A stretch of DNA of 63,477 bases from CAYLUN01 sp964386865 (GTDB taxonomy: Bacteria > Verrucomicrobiota > Kiritimatiellia > RFP12 > UBA1067), in the NCBI GenBank assembly GCA_964386865.1, contig CAYLUN010000026.1, positions 1-63,477 of the forward strand, in the 5' to 3' direction. Shown one piece after another: positions 16,535 to 24,645 of the stretch (positions within the stretch are counted from its first letter, which is position 1; every line of letters starts with the position of its first letter). A model generated the notes under the pieces. The model did no database searches. It saw only the letters and a program-made list of their open reading frames with translations, and was not told the DNA's origin. Both the position numbers and the translations under genes were made by a program.

Positions 16535-17620
16535 ATGGCGGTAAGCGTCGGTGTCGAGCGTGTAGTCAAGGTTTTCGGCTCCTTCACGGCCTTGAAGTCG
16601 GTCAGCGTCGAGGTCGGGCCCGGGGAGCTGTTCTTTCTGCTCGGGCCGAGCGGTTGCGGAAAGACCACGCTGCTGCGATGCATCGCGGGGTTCCATACGC
16701 CGGAGTCGGGGCGCGTCCTCATCGGCGAGCGGGACGTGACCGCGCTGCCGCCGTACAAGCGCGACACGGGCATGATGTTCCAGAGCTACGCCCTGTGGCC
16801 GCACCTGACGCTGGCCGAGAACGTGGCGTTCGGCTTGGAGATGCGCAAGGTGCCGAGGCCCGAGATCCGCCGCCGCGTGCTGGAGGCGCTGGAGCGCGTG
16901 CATCTGGCGGACCGCGCGAAGGCCCGGCCGAACCAGCTCTCAGGCGGGCAGCAGCAGCGCGTGGCGCTAGCCCGCGCGCTGGTGATCGAGCCGCAGTGCC
17001 TGCTGCTTGACGAGCCCCTCTCGAATCTCGACGCGAAGCTGCGCCTCGAAATGCGGCTGGAGATCCGGCGCATCTGCAAGCAGGTCGGCTTGACGGCCAT
17101 CTACGTGACGCACGACCAGAAGGAGGCGCTTTCGATCGCTGACCGGCTGGCCGTGATGCGCGACGGCGTGATCGAGCAGATAGGCACGCCGGAGCTGGTC
17201 TACCGCGAGCCGGCCAGCCGCTTCGTGGCCGGCTTCATCGGGGAGGGCAACTTCCTCAGCGGCCGCGTGGCCGAGGTGTCGGCGCAGGGCGTGACGGTGG
17301 ACACGGCGTGCGGGATGTTCGTGTCGGCGCGTAAGCAGAAGGGCTTGGCGGCGGGCGACGCCGTCAGCCTGTGCGTGCGGCCGGAGTCGTTCCGCTTCGA
17401 CCCGCTGCCGGCGGGCCAGCCGAACCGGCTCTGCGGCCGCTATCTGGAGAGCGTCTATCTGGGCGAGCTGGCCCAGCACACCGTGGAGCTGCACCGGGAC
17501 GGCCAGCGGGTGGAGACGGTCAAGGCGTGCGAGCTGAACCCGCTGGTCGGGCGGAAGCGCGCGGGAGAGACGGCCGAGCTGTGGGTCGATCCGCAGCAGG
17601 TGATTGTGACGAAAAGCTGA
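16535..17620 (+). CDS. ABC transporter ATP-binding protein (MalK/UgpC/PotA type), no adjacent permease
   Basis: This is the cytoplasmic ATPase subunit of a CUT1-like or polyamine/iron-type importer, 361 residues. Walker A is GPSGCGKTT (about 40-48), the Q-loop is in MMFQSYALWPHLT, the signature is LSGGQQQRVALARAL, Walker B is LLLDEPLSNLD, and the H-loop is in THDQKEA. A C-terminal TOBE-like region follows. CAGGGAGGG precedes the ATG at 16535. No permease or binding-protein gene for an ABC importer lies beside it, so it may energise transporters encoded elsewhere, as MsmK-type shared ATPases do. It leads an operon, with PIG-L starting 12 bases after its stop. Confidence 0.88.
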   Translation: MAVSVGVERVVKVFGSFTALKSVSVEVGPGELFFLLGPSGCGKTTLLRCIAGFHTPESGRVLIGERDVTALPPYKRDTGMMFQSYALWPHLTLAENVAFGLEMRKVPRPEIRRRVLEALERVHLADRAKARPNQLSGGQQQRVALARALVIEPQCLLLDEPLSNLDAKLRLEMRLEIRRICKQVGLTAIYVTHDQKEALSIADRLAVMRDGVIEQIGTPELVYREPASRFVAGFIGEGNFLSGRVAEVSAQGVTVDTACGMFVSARKQKGLAAGDAVSLCVRPESFRFDPLPAGQPNRLCGRYLESVYLGELAQHTVELHRDGQRVETVKACELNPLVGRKRAGETAELWVDPQQVIVTKS

Positions 17621-17631
17621 AGGAGCGAGAT

Positions 17632-18429
17632 ATGGCAGAGCCTCTGATCGCGCTGGCGATGGCCGCGCACCCGGACGACATCGAGTTCATGATGGCGGGC
17701 ACCCTGCTGTTGCTGAAGCGGGCGGGCGCGGAGATCCACATGTGCAACCTCGCGAACGGCTGCTACGGCTCGGAGGTTTACGGCAAGGAAGAGGCGGCCC
17801 GCGTGCGCGCGCTGGAGGCGCAGGCCTCGGCGCGAATCGCCGGAGCGACCTGGCACCCGTCGCTGTTCGACGACGCCGGCATCTTCTATGACGCCGCGTC
17901 GCTGGCGAAGGTGGCGGCCATCGTCCGGCGCGTCAAGCCCGACATCGTGCTGACGCTCTCGCGGTACGACTACATGGAGGACCACGAGTACGCCTCCCGG
18001 CTGACGTGTTCGGCGGTGTTCAACCGGTGCCTGCCCAGCTACGTCACCGAGCCGCCCGTGCAGTGCATCAACAAGCCCGTGGCGATCTACCACGCGTTGC
18101 CGCACTCGCTGATGGATATGCAGCGCACGCCGGTGGTGCCGGAGTTCGTGGTGGACGTCGGCGAGATGATGTCGCTCAAGCGGGAGATGCTGGCCCAGCA
18201 CGCGAGCCAGAAGGAATGGCTCGACGCCACGCAGGGCATGGACTCGTATCTGGACAGCATGGCGGACGCGGCTCGCGAGGTCGGCACGCGCTACGGCGGG
18301 TGCGCCTATGCGGAGGGCTGGCGCCGCCACAGCCACATGGGGTATTGCGCCGCCGACTTCGCTCCGCTGCAGACGCTGCTCGGCGATGCGGTGCGCTGGA
18401 TGGACGGTAAGGCGGAACAGAGGGGGTAA
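17632..18429 (+). CDS. PIG-L/LmbE family deacetylase
   Basis: This zinc-dependent deacetylase of 265 residues belongs to the family acting on N-acetylglucosamine-containing compounds. The metal-binding motif AAHPDDIEF lies at about residues 11-19, with the distal His in EDHEYASRL. AAGGAG precedes the ATG at 17632. The NagB-like gene follows after 3 bases, so the pair could deacetylate an amino sugar and then deaminate/isomerise its phosphate, taking the place of NagA-NagB. This pathway role is inferred from gene order. Confidence 0.88.
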   Translation: MAEPLIALAMAAHPDDIEFMMAGTLLLLKRAGAEIHMCNLANGCYGSEVYGKEEAARVRALEAQASARIAGATWHPSLFDDAGIFYDAASLAKVAAIVRRVKPDIVLTLSRYDYMEDHEYASRLTCSAVFNRCLPSYVTEPPVQCINKPVAIYHALPHSLMDMQRTPVVPEFVVDVGEMMSLKREMLAQHASQKEWLDATQGMDSYLDSMADAAREVGTRYGGCAYAEGWRRHSHMGYCAADFAPLQTLLGDAVRWMDGKAEQRG

Positions 18430-18432
18430 CGT

Positions 18433-19362
18433 ATGGCACGTGCGATTAGCAAGCTGGCGCCGGGCTGGTGGGACTACACGACGCTCGACCCGGAGATTCT
18501 GGGCGACGCGGCGAAACTGACGGCGAAAGACCTGTCGCAGCTGTCGCGGCCGGGTTTCACCGTGAGCTTCTATGACACGGTGGAGGAGTTCTACGCGGCG
18601 GAGGCGCTGGAATACGTGGTGGCCTGGCGCCAGGCCACGCCGGACAATCCGGCGGGCGTCTGCGGGCCGATCGGGCCGACCGAGCAGCTGCCGCTGGTGG
18701 CCCGCATCGTGAACGCCATGGGCCTCAAGTTGCGCGACGCGCACTTCTGGGGCATGGACGAATGGGTCGAGAACGGCGAAGCGGTCCCGCCGACCCACCC
18801 GCTGTCGTTCGCGAAGTGCGACAAGGAGCAGTGCTTCGACCGCATCCGGAGCGAGCTGAGAATGCCCGAGGCGAACCTGCACTTCCCCGTCGGCGATCTG
18901 GGGGCGTACTCGCGGACGTACGATCAGGTGAAGTGCCTGCTGATGCAAGGCGGTCAGGGCGAGATCAAGCACTGGGCCTTCAACGACCCGCCCGCGCGCG
19001 GCGGCGCGTACGCGGACGCTCCGCCGCCGCCCGCCGTCTACCGCCAGCTGGCGGCGCGCATCGTCGACTTGCATCCCGTGACCATTATCCAGAACGCGCG
19101 CACGTCGGGCGGCGGAAACGTCGCGCTGGTGCCGACGCGCGCGGCCACCGTGGGCCCGGTGGAGACGTGGAAGTCGGAGAAGGTCTCGATCTGGCACCCC
19201 GGGCGCCACGACAACCCGTTCGGAATGCGGCTCTCGGCGCTGATGATCGCGAAGCGTATCCCGGACAGCAGCGTTCCGATGTCGCTGCTGGCCGACCACC
19301 CGAACGTCCACTTTCACTACTTGCGGTCTGGGCTGGGCAGCGTGGCGGTCGAAATGCACTGA
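18433..19362 (+). CDS. Glucosamine-6-phosphate deaminase/isomerase-like protein
   Basis: A 309-residue protein of the NagB/6-phosphogluconolactonase fold. It shows diverged versions of NagB signatures: VCGPIGPTEQLP for the phosphate loop, FWGMDEW for the FNMDEY block, and GQGEIKHWAFNDPP for the catalytic GxGxDGHIAFNEP block. The His of that block is kept, but the preceding Asp-Gly is replaced. It likely converts glucosamine 6-phosphate or a related amino-sugar phosphate to a ketose phosphate plus ammonia, with divergent specificity. GGGGG before the ATG at 18433 serves as ribosome-binding site. It is translated directly after the PIG-L gene. Confidence 0.75.
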   Translation: MARAISKLAPGWWDYTTLDPEILGDAAKLTAKDLSQLSRPGFTVSFYDTVEEFYAAEALEYVVAWRQATPDNPAGVCGPIGPTEQLPLVARIVNAMGLKLRDAHFWGMDEWVENGEAVPPTHPLSFAKCDKEQCFDRIRSELRMPEANLHFPVGDLGAYSRTYDQVKCLLMQGGQGEIKHWAFNDPPARGGAYADAPPPPAVYRQLAARIVDLHPVTIIQNARTSGGGNVALVPTRAATVGPVETWKSEKVSIWHPGRHDNPFGMRLSALMIAKRIPDSSVPMSLLADHPNVHFHYLRSGLGSVAVEMH

Positions 19363-19409
19363 AGACGAGCGTCGTTCCCGGGTCACGGGCGACGGGGAGG
19401 AGTTGCGAG

Positions 19410-19901
19410 ATGGGCAGGGTCAAGGACGCGGTTTGTTTGTTTCTGGCTTCGGCGTGCGGGTTGGGCTTGATGCCGATTGCGCCGGGCAGCTTCGGGGCGC
19501 TGTTGGGCGTCGCCATACATCTGGCGATTGTCCGCTTCGTAGCCGCAGGGCACCAGCAGCTCGCGCTGTTCGCGAGCCTGTTCGCTGTGTGTGTGGCGCA
19601 TTACGCATTGACGCCGTGGGCGCAGAAGCACTGGAGAGATTCCGACCCGGGGAACTTCGTCCTCGATGAGGTCGCGGGGTACCTTGTCGTGCCGCTGGTG
19701 GTCAAGACGGGGCCGCTGTGGTTCATCGCGCTGGCCGGGTTCCTGCTGTTCCGCGTGCTGGACATCATCAAGTTCCCGCCCGCCCGTCAGATCGACCGCA
19801 CGATGCACGACGCGTGGGGAATACTGCTGGACGATCTGGTTAGCGGGCTTTATGCGGCGGGGCTTGTCTGGCTGGCGGTGCACTTTTTCTTGTCAGCGTG
19901 A
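19410..19901 (+). CDS. pgpA: Phosphatidylglycerophosphatase A
   Basis: This inner-membrane enzyme dephosphorylates phosphatidylglycerophosphate in phosphatidylglycerol synthesis. The 163-residue protein has several hydrophobic segments, the family motif LMPIAPGSFGALLG near the N-terminus, the acidic motif DEVAGY, and FFLLF-like helices. GGGGAGGAG precedes the ATG at 19410; a longer upstream frame is out of phase with the NagB-like gene's content and is rejected. It sits 47 bases behind that gene and may be co-transcribed, although its function is unrelated to the sugar genes. Confidence 0.88.
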   Translation: MGRVKDAVCLFLASACGLGLMPIAPGSFGALLGVAIHLAIVRFVAAGHQQLALFASLFAVCVAHYALTPWAQKHWRDSDPGNFVLDEVAGYLVVPLVVKTGPLWFIALAGFLLFRVLDIIKFPPARQIDRTMHDAWGILLDDLVSGLYAAGLVWLAVHFFLSA

Positions 19902-19974
19902 CGAGGCCTGCGCGTGGCGCAGCACGCCTCAAGGGCAGGCTGAGCCGCCCGGTTTGTGTGGGCGTAAAGGAACT

Positions 19975-21024
19975 ATGAAAGCAAATGTGCTGGTAGGTGT
20001 TGCGGCGGTTGCGGCTCTTGTGGCCGGCTGCGGCAGGCAGGAGTCGGCGCACCCTGCAGGAGCGGCGCCGAGGGCTGTCGTGAGGCTAACTTACAGCGTG
20101 TTCTTTCCGCCGACCCACGTGCAGGCCAGACTGGCCGGCGAGTGGGCCGAGGAGGTCAAGAAGCGCACGGGCGGTCAGGTTGAGGTGACGGTGTTTCCGG
20201 GAGGGGCCCTGTCCAAAGCCGACCAGTGCTATCAAGGTGTGCTGGACGGCATCTCGGACATCGGCATGAGCGCGTTCGCGTACACGAGCGGGCGCTTCCC
20301 GCTGGTCGAGGCGCTGGATCTGCCCGTGGGGTATCCGGACGGCGCTTCGGCCACGCGGATCGCGAACGCGCTGGTCGCCAAATACAACCCCGACGAGCTC
20401 AAAGACGTCCAGGTGCTCTACGTCCACGCCCACGGCCCCGGAATCCTCGCCTCCAAGAAAGCGGTCGCTTCGCTGGCCGACTTCAAGGGGCTCCGAGTTC
20501 GCGCGACCGGCTTCTGCGCAAAGATTGTCGAATGTCTCGGCGGCTCGCCGGTCAGCATGCCGCAGGGCGAAACCTACGGCGCGCTGCAGAAAGACGTGGT
20601 CGACGCGACGTTCTGCCCGGTCGAGGCCCTGAAGGGCTGGAAGCAGGGCGAGGTCATCACCCACGTGACGGAGTCGCAGTGCATCGGCTACTCGACGGGC
20701 TTCTTCGTGGTGATGAATAAACACAAGTGGTCGAAGCTGCCGCGCGAGGTGAAGGCGGCGATCAAGGCGGTGAGCGGCGAGTGGGTGGGCAAGCACGGCC
20801 AGGCGTGGAACGACGCGGACAAGGACGGGCGCGCGTATGTGGCGGCGATGAAGCGCGAAATCGTGGCGTTGCCAGAGGCGGAGCAGGGCGCCTGGGTGCA
20901 GAAGGTCGCCCCTCTGATGGACGAGTACGTGGCGCGCGCGACCGAAAAGGAGCTGCCGGGCGCGGCGTTTCTGAATGAGCTGAAGGCCCTTGTGGCTGAA
21001 GCGCGCGCGGCGCAGCAGCGGTAG
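19975..21024 (+). CDS. TRAP transporter solute receptor, DctP family, lipoprotein
   Basis: The periplasmic solute-binding protein of a TRAP transporter, normally importing carboxylates or sugar acids with a sodium gradient. A lipoprotein signal (ALVAGC, Cys at about residue 20) anchors it. DctP blocks include TYSVFFPPTHVQ, the ligand-binding Arg in GLRVRATGF, and a helix with GALQKDVVDATF. AAAGGAACT precedes the ATG at 19975. No DctQ/DctM membrane genes are adjacent, so it is an orphan receptor within this window. The 349-residue length is typical. Confidence 0.88.
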   Translation: MKANVLVGVAAVAALVAGCGRQESAHPAGAAPRAVVRLTYSVFFPPTHVQARLAGEWAEEVKKRTGGQVEVTVFPGGALSKADQCYQGVLDGISDIGMSAFAYTSGRFPLVEALDLPVGYPDGASATRIANALVAKYNPDELKDVQVLYVHAHGPGILASKKAVASLADFKGLRVRATGFCAKIVECLGGSPVSMPQGETYGALQKDVVDATFCPVEALKGWKQGEVITHVTESQCIGYSTGFFVVMNKHKWSKLPREVKAAIKAVSGEWVGKHGQAWNDADKDGRAYVAAMKREIVALPEAEQGAWVQKVAPLMDEYVARATEKELPGAAFLNELKALVAEARAAQQR

Positions 21025-21091
21025 CCGTGGCGCCGGCGAACACGCGCGCGGCACGCGCCTCTCAGCCCTGTGCGCGCGGCGACGTCCGCGA

Positions 21092-23167
21092 CTAGGGGCG
21101 GGATGCCGGCGGCTCCGTCTCCTGCGTGAGCGACGTGAGGTCGGGCGTCCCGACGAAGTCACTGTCAGACGCATAGTGGTAGCGCACCTCGATGTTGTCG
21201 TCCAGCTGGGCGAGGTCGGGCACGCCGCGGGTTGACTCGTCGGTCTTGACGGAGCGGGACACGTAGCGGACCACGTGCGCTTTCGTGGCCCGGCCTTGGG
21301 CGTCGGCCGCCATGACCTTGTGGCCGTAGGCCGTGAACGCTTCCTCGTCGAGCCCCCGCCGCCGAGTCCACCCCGTGAGGGTGCCACGGCCGTCATAGTG
21401 GTAGGTGTCTTTCCAGTTTCGCGAGTAGCTGAGGAGGGGGTCGACATAGCCGCCCGTGCGGCGGGTGTAGTCGACCGACTCGATGCGCCCGTCTTTCGTG
21501 TACGAGCGCCGCTCGTTGCCGAGCAGGTAGAAGCTGACGATAGACGGCGCCGAGAACCCGGCGGGCGTTTCCGCGATGACGCCGATGTCCACGCGGGAGG
21601 TCGGGAGTGTTTTGCCGCCGCCGATAGGCGTTGCGAACGGCTCGTGGTAGGCGACGGTGAGAGACATGAGGGAGCTGTTGGTCGGACAGGGGCTGAAGGT
21701 GACCTTTGCGGGGTCGCCTTGGAGGACGACCCAGTGCAGGCGGGCGTCTGCGCGCTTGCACTGGATGCTCAGATCCAGGGTGCGCGTGCGGTGCACGCCC
21801 CGGAAGACGCGCGCGATGGCGAGCGGAGAGTCGAACTGGCGCTCGGTGCGGACGGCGTCGAAGAAGTCGCGGTCGGGAACCATCTCCGTCTCCCGAAGGA
21901 CGCCCAAGACGACGATGGGCGGCAGGTCGTTGGTCGTCAGGGCGTGAGCCATTCGCACCAGCCGCTCGGCGTCGAGGTTCGCCGCGCTGAACGCCGCCGG
22001 ATGCGCGACCCCGCTGAGGTAGTCGCGCGGCGAGCGGAGGGTGCGCTGCGAGGCGCGGAGAAGCATCTGGAGCGTGGGCATGAGTAGCCCGGTGCGAGTG
22101 AGCTCCGCCCGGGCCTCTGGGCGGAAGGCGGCGAGGGCGGCGAGGGCGGCCTCGATGAAGGGCTGCTCTGCGCTGGTTGAGCCCGCGACGGCAAAGGCGT
22201 ACGGCGCGTTGGCGGGAAAGAGGTCGCCCGCCGCCGGGTCGTAGTCGCCATAGACGGGGTAGAAAAAGAGCTGGTTCCCGAGAAGGAAGATGGATTGGAG
22301 CGCGATTTGACGGGGATCCCCGCACACGGCTCGAGGCTGGCTGCGCCAATAGGGCGAGTTGAGGTAGCCCATCGAGGAGTGCCCGACGACGGGGAGCAGG
22401 GCGGCGCCTGTCTCGGAGGAGAAGAGCGTGTTCGGCAGCCCGAGGTGAAGGCGGCGCGCGGTCATTGCGGGAGCGCAAGCCAGGCGCACGAGCCCCGGGT
22501 AGCGGGCAACGTCCAGAGGTTGCGTCCCGTTGTCCCGGTTTGCGTAGAGGAGGCCTCCGAACCCGCTGGCCGTTCCGCCGTCCAGCCACCCCTTGATCAG
22601 CGAGGCCCCCGGGCCCGTGTAGGCGCGGGTGGACGGCGGCTCCGGCGGCAGGGAGACGAAGGCTTGAAACAGGCCCATCTCGAAGCTCCACAGGGTGTTC
22701 GACGAGGTCTGAGTCGCCGTCATGGAAGGGTCGGGGCGCATAGGCGTCATGCCGCGGCTCGCCGGCTGTTTGTCGCGGAGCGCGGCGATGCGCGCGAGGC
22801 ACGCCCTGAAGCCGTCGGCGTCGCGCAGCGAGACGAGGTCGGGGTCGAGGCCCACGTGCTCCGCGTCGAGGAAGCCCGCCTCGATGGCCCTGTTCAGCGC
22901 CTCCAGCGCGGGCTGCGCCTGCCCGAGCAGAGCGTGGGCGCAAGCGAGGTTGTAGTGCCAGAGTTCGTCGGCGGTTCCTAGCTTGAGGCCCTGCCGGCTC
23001 GCGTCTGCCATGGCCTCGTAGTCCTTCTGGTGGTGGGCGGCGTCCATGAGCGCGAGGAGCTGAAGGTGGCGCGTGCTGCGGGCGGGCTTGTCGAAGACGT
23101 CGACCTCGGCGCGGCCGAGCAGGCAGGCCAACATCACGGAAAAAAGCAGGGGTGAGGTGCGTTTCAT
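21092..23167 (-). CDS. Exported TPR-containing protein of unknown function
   Basis: A 691-residue protein with an N-terminal hydrophobic signal (LLFSVMLACLLG). A short tetratricopeptide-like region covers about residues 35-130 (LWHYNLACAHALLGQAQPALEALNRAIEAG is one clear unit, split here by its Trp-His start). The rest is uncharacterised, with a hydrophobic, Gly/Pro-rich middle and a C-terminal part rich in Tyr, Arg and Thr that includes DTYHYDGRGTLTGWTRR. It is the last gene of a leftward operon; its ATG lies 14 bases behind the DUF167 stop. I do not recognise a functional family beyond the repeat. Confidence 0.7.
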   Translation of the reverse strand: MKRTSPLLFSVMLACLLGRAEVDVFDKPARSTRHLQLLALMDAAHHQKDYEAMADASRQGLKLGTADELWHYNLACAHALLGQAQPALEALNRAIEAGFLDAEHVGLDPDLVSLRDADGFRACLARIAALRDKQPASRGMTPMRPDPSMTATQTSSNTLWSFEMGLFQAFVSLPPEPPSTRAYTGPGASLIKGWLDGGTASGFGGLLYANRDNGTQPLDVARYPGLVRLACAPAMTARRLHLGLPNTLFSSETGAALLPVVGHSSMGYLNSPYWRSQPRAVCGDPRQIALQSIFLLGNQLFFYPVYGDYDPAAGDLFPANAPYAFAVAGSTSAEQPFIEAALAALAAFRPEARAELTRTGLLMPTLQMLLRASQRTLRSPRDYLSGVAHPAAFSAANLDAERLVRMAHALTTNDLPPIVVLGVLRETEMVPDRDFFDAVRTERQFDSPLAIARVFRGVHRTRTLDLSIQCKRADARLHWVVLQGDPAKVTFSPCPTNSSLMSLTVAYHEPFATPIGGGKTLPTSRVDIGVIAETPAGFSAPSIVSFYLLGNERRSYTKDGRIESVDYTRRTGGYVDPLLSYSRNWKDTYHYDGRGTLTGWTRRRGLDEEAFTAYGHKVMAADAQGRATKAHVVRYVSRSVKTDESTRGVPDLAQLDDNIEVRYHYASDSDFVGTPDLTSLTQETEPPASRP

Positions 23168-23181
23168 AGGGTGTGCCGGTT

Positions 23182-23517
23182 TCAGAGGGACAGCCGCGAG
23201 GCGACGGTCTCGCGGGAGACGCCTCGCAGCCTGATGCGCTTAAGGCGCGCGGTGTCGCCGGAAACGAGCTCGATGCTGCGCTTCGGCAGCCCGAACGCGC
23301 CGGCGAAAAGCTCGATCAATGCGGCATTGGCCTTGCCGTCCACGGGCGGGGCCTGCAGCCGGACGCGCAGCCACTCCGGGTCGGCCCCGCAGATCTCCGA
23401 GCGGCTGGCGCGCGGGGTCGCTTTGACGGTGAGCACGCACCCGTCGTCAGTCTGCGTGAGCCAGCTCAGAGGAGCGGCGGGCAGGGAGGGAGAGGGTTTT
23501 AACGTTCGCCGATTCAT
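23182..23517 (-). CDS. DUF167/YggU family protein
   Basis: A 111-residue protein with the compact DUF167 fold. The family's typical blocks are present: VKATPRASRSEI, LRVRLQAPPVDGKANAALIE, and FGLPKRSIELVSGDTARLKRI. Its function is not established in general. It follows a YggT-like membrane protein gene by 29 bases, which is the common yggT-yggU pairing. The ATG at 23517 gives the usual length; the longer open frame upstream runs through the YggT-like gene in another phase. Confidence 0.88.
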   Translation of the reverse strand: MNRRTLKPSPSLPAAPLSWLTQTDDGCVLTVKATPRASRSEICGADPEWLRVRLQAPPVDGKANAALIELFAGAFGLPKRSIELVSGDTARLKRIRLRGVSRETVASRLSL

Positions 23518-23546
23518 GGTTGGGGGTGAGGGCGGCGGCGCAGGCC

Positions 23547-24455
23547 TCAGCTGAAGAGGGGGGCCTGTATCATTTTGAGCAGGATCGTGCGGAGGCTGCC
23601 ATACAGGAGGTTTACGACGAAGAAGAAAATGAGAGGGGTGAAGTCGAGCCCCATGCCGGTTGTGCCGCGGTTGCGCGCGAAGCGCCCCAGCAGCATCTCG
23701 ACCGCCTCGTGGCAGATGATCATGGCTCCGCGGGCCTGCAGGATGGCCGAGGCGAAGTTGCCGATGATGAAAACGATGAGCGCGTGCATGAGCAGCGCGA
23801 GCCCGTCGGCGCAGGACATGGCAGCCAGCCAGCCGGTCTTGAGCACCTGGGATAGAAGCGGGCCGGCTAGAAAGGGCGAGGCGGCGACGAGCGCGCCGGC
23901 CTGTCCCGGCTGGGGGAGCATGCTCAACGTGCCGGTGTGCGCGAGCGTGAGGACGAGGCCGGCGTGCAAGGCGAGCAACACGACGGGCTGCAGCAGGAGC
24001 GGCAGCCGGGAGAACGGGCGAGAGAAATAGGCAAACGCCTCGGCTGCGCGCGTGCAGCGCTGGCCTGCTGAAAGGAGGCGCACGAGGAAGAAGACCGACC
24101 AGAGCCGGAGCAGGAAGGCGGTGGTGTGCAGCGCGCTGTACAGGAAGAGGGGTGCCCAGGCTTCGCCCGCCGCCGGCGCGGCGAAGGTGTAGATTCCGCC
24201 GATGGAGAGGGACCACGTGCCTCCCAGCCGGCCGACGACCAGCGTCTTGAGCGACACCGCTACGAAAAGGAGGAGAAGGCAGGCGACCTTCTCCGGCAGG
24301 TTGAGGGCGGGGCGCAGAAAAGACAAGACGGTGTCCGTCAGCCGCACGGTTCCCAAGAGAAAGGGGTTGAAGTGAAACTCGGTCTCCGGTGCAGACCACA
24401 GGCGCACCCAAAAGAAGAGAATCAGGACATTAAAAGCGAACAGTAGGTAATCCAT
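23547..24455 (-). CDS. YggT-like integral membrane protein
   Basis: A 302-residue very hydrophobic protein with about six to eight membrane segments. It resembles YggT/YlmG proteins in its membrane topology and its position before a DUF167 gene; the usual YggT is shorter, about 100 or 190 residues. It starts directly in a membrane segment (MDYLLFAFNVLILFFWVRLW). A phenylalanine-rich stretch near the C-terminus (TPLIFFFVVNLLYG) recalls the second YggT repeat. Role unknown; relatives are linked to membrane organisation. It leads a three-gene operon with a good promoter. Confidence 0.68.
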   Translation of the reverse strand: MDYLLFAFNVLILFFWVRLWSAPETEFHFNPFLLGTVRLTDTVLSFLRPALNLPEKVACLLLLFVAVSLKTLVVGRLGGTWSLSIGGIYTFAAPAAGEAWAPLFLYSALHTTAFLLRLWSVFFLVRLLSAGQRCTRAAEAFAYFSRPFSRLPLLLQPVVLLALHAGLVLTLAHTGTLSMLPQPGQAGALVAASPFLAGPLLSQVLKTGWLAAMSCADGLALLMHALIVFIIGNFASAILQARGAMIICHEAVEMLLGRFARNRGTTGMGLDFTPLIFFFVVNLLYGSLRTILLKMIQAPLFS

Positions 24456-24482
24456 GCCGGTTCCAGTCTGTGTGTAGCTACA

Positions 24483-24511
24483 AGGATAAGGATTAACGGG
24501 GGGTTCAGCAA
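24483..24511 (-). promoter_or_regulatory. Sigma-70-like promoter of the YggT-like operon
   Basis: On the minus strand: TTGCTG (24511-24506), a 17-base spacer, and TATCCT (24488-24483). Transcription would start near 24476, about 20 bases before the ATG at 24455. Confidence 0.6.
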
Positions 24512-24645
24512 GGCGGAAAAAAGGGAATTGCTTCTGATTAGATCATGCACGTTGGGTTGAATAAAATGCAATGGCCAGGGCGAGGCAAAGGCGATATAGT
24601 ATGGGCATACGGTTGGTGAACGGCACATTTGTACGGAGGCAAGCA

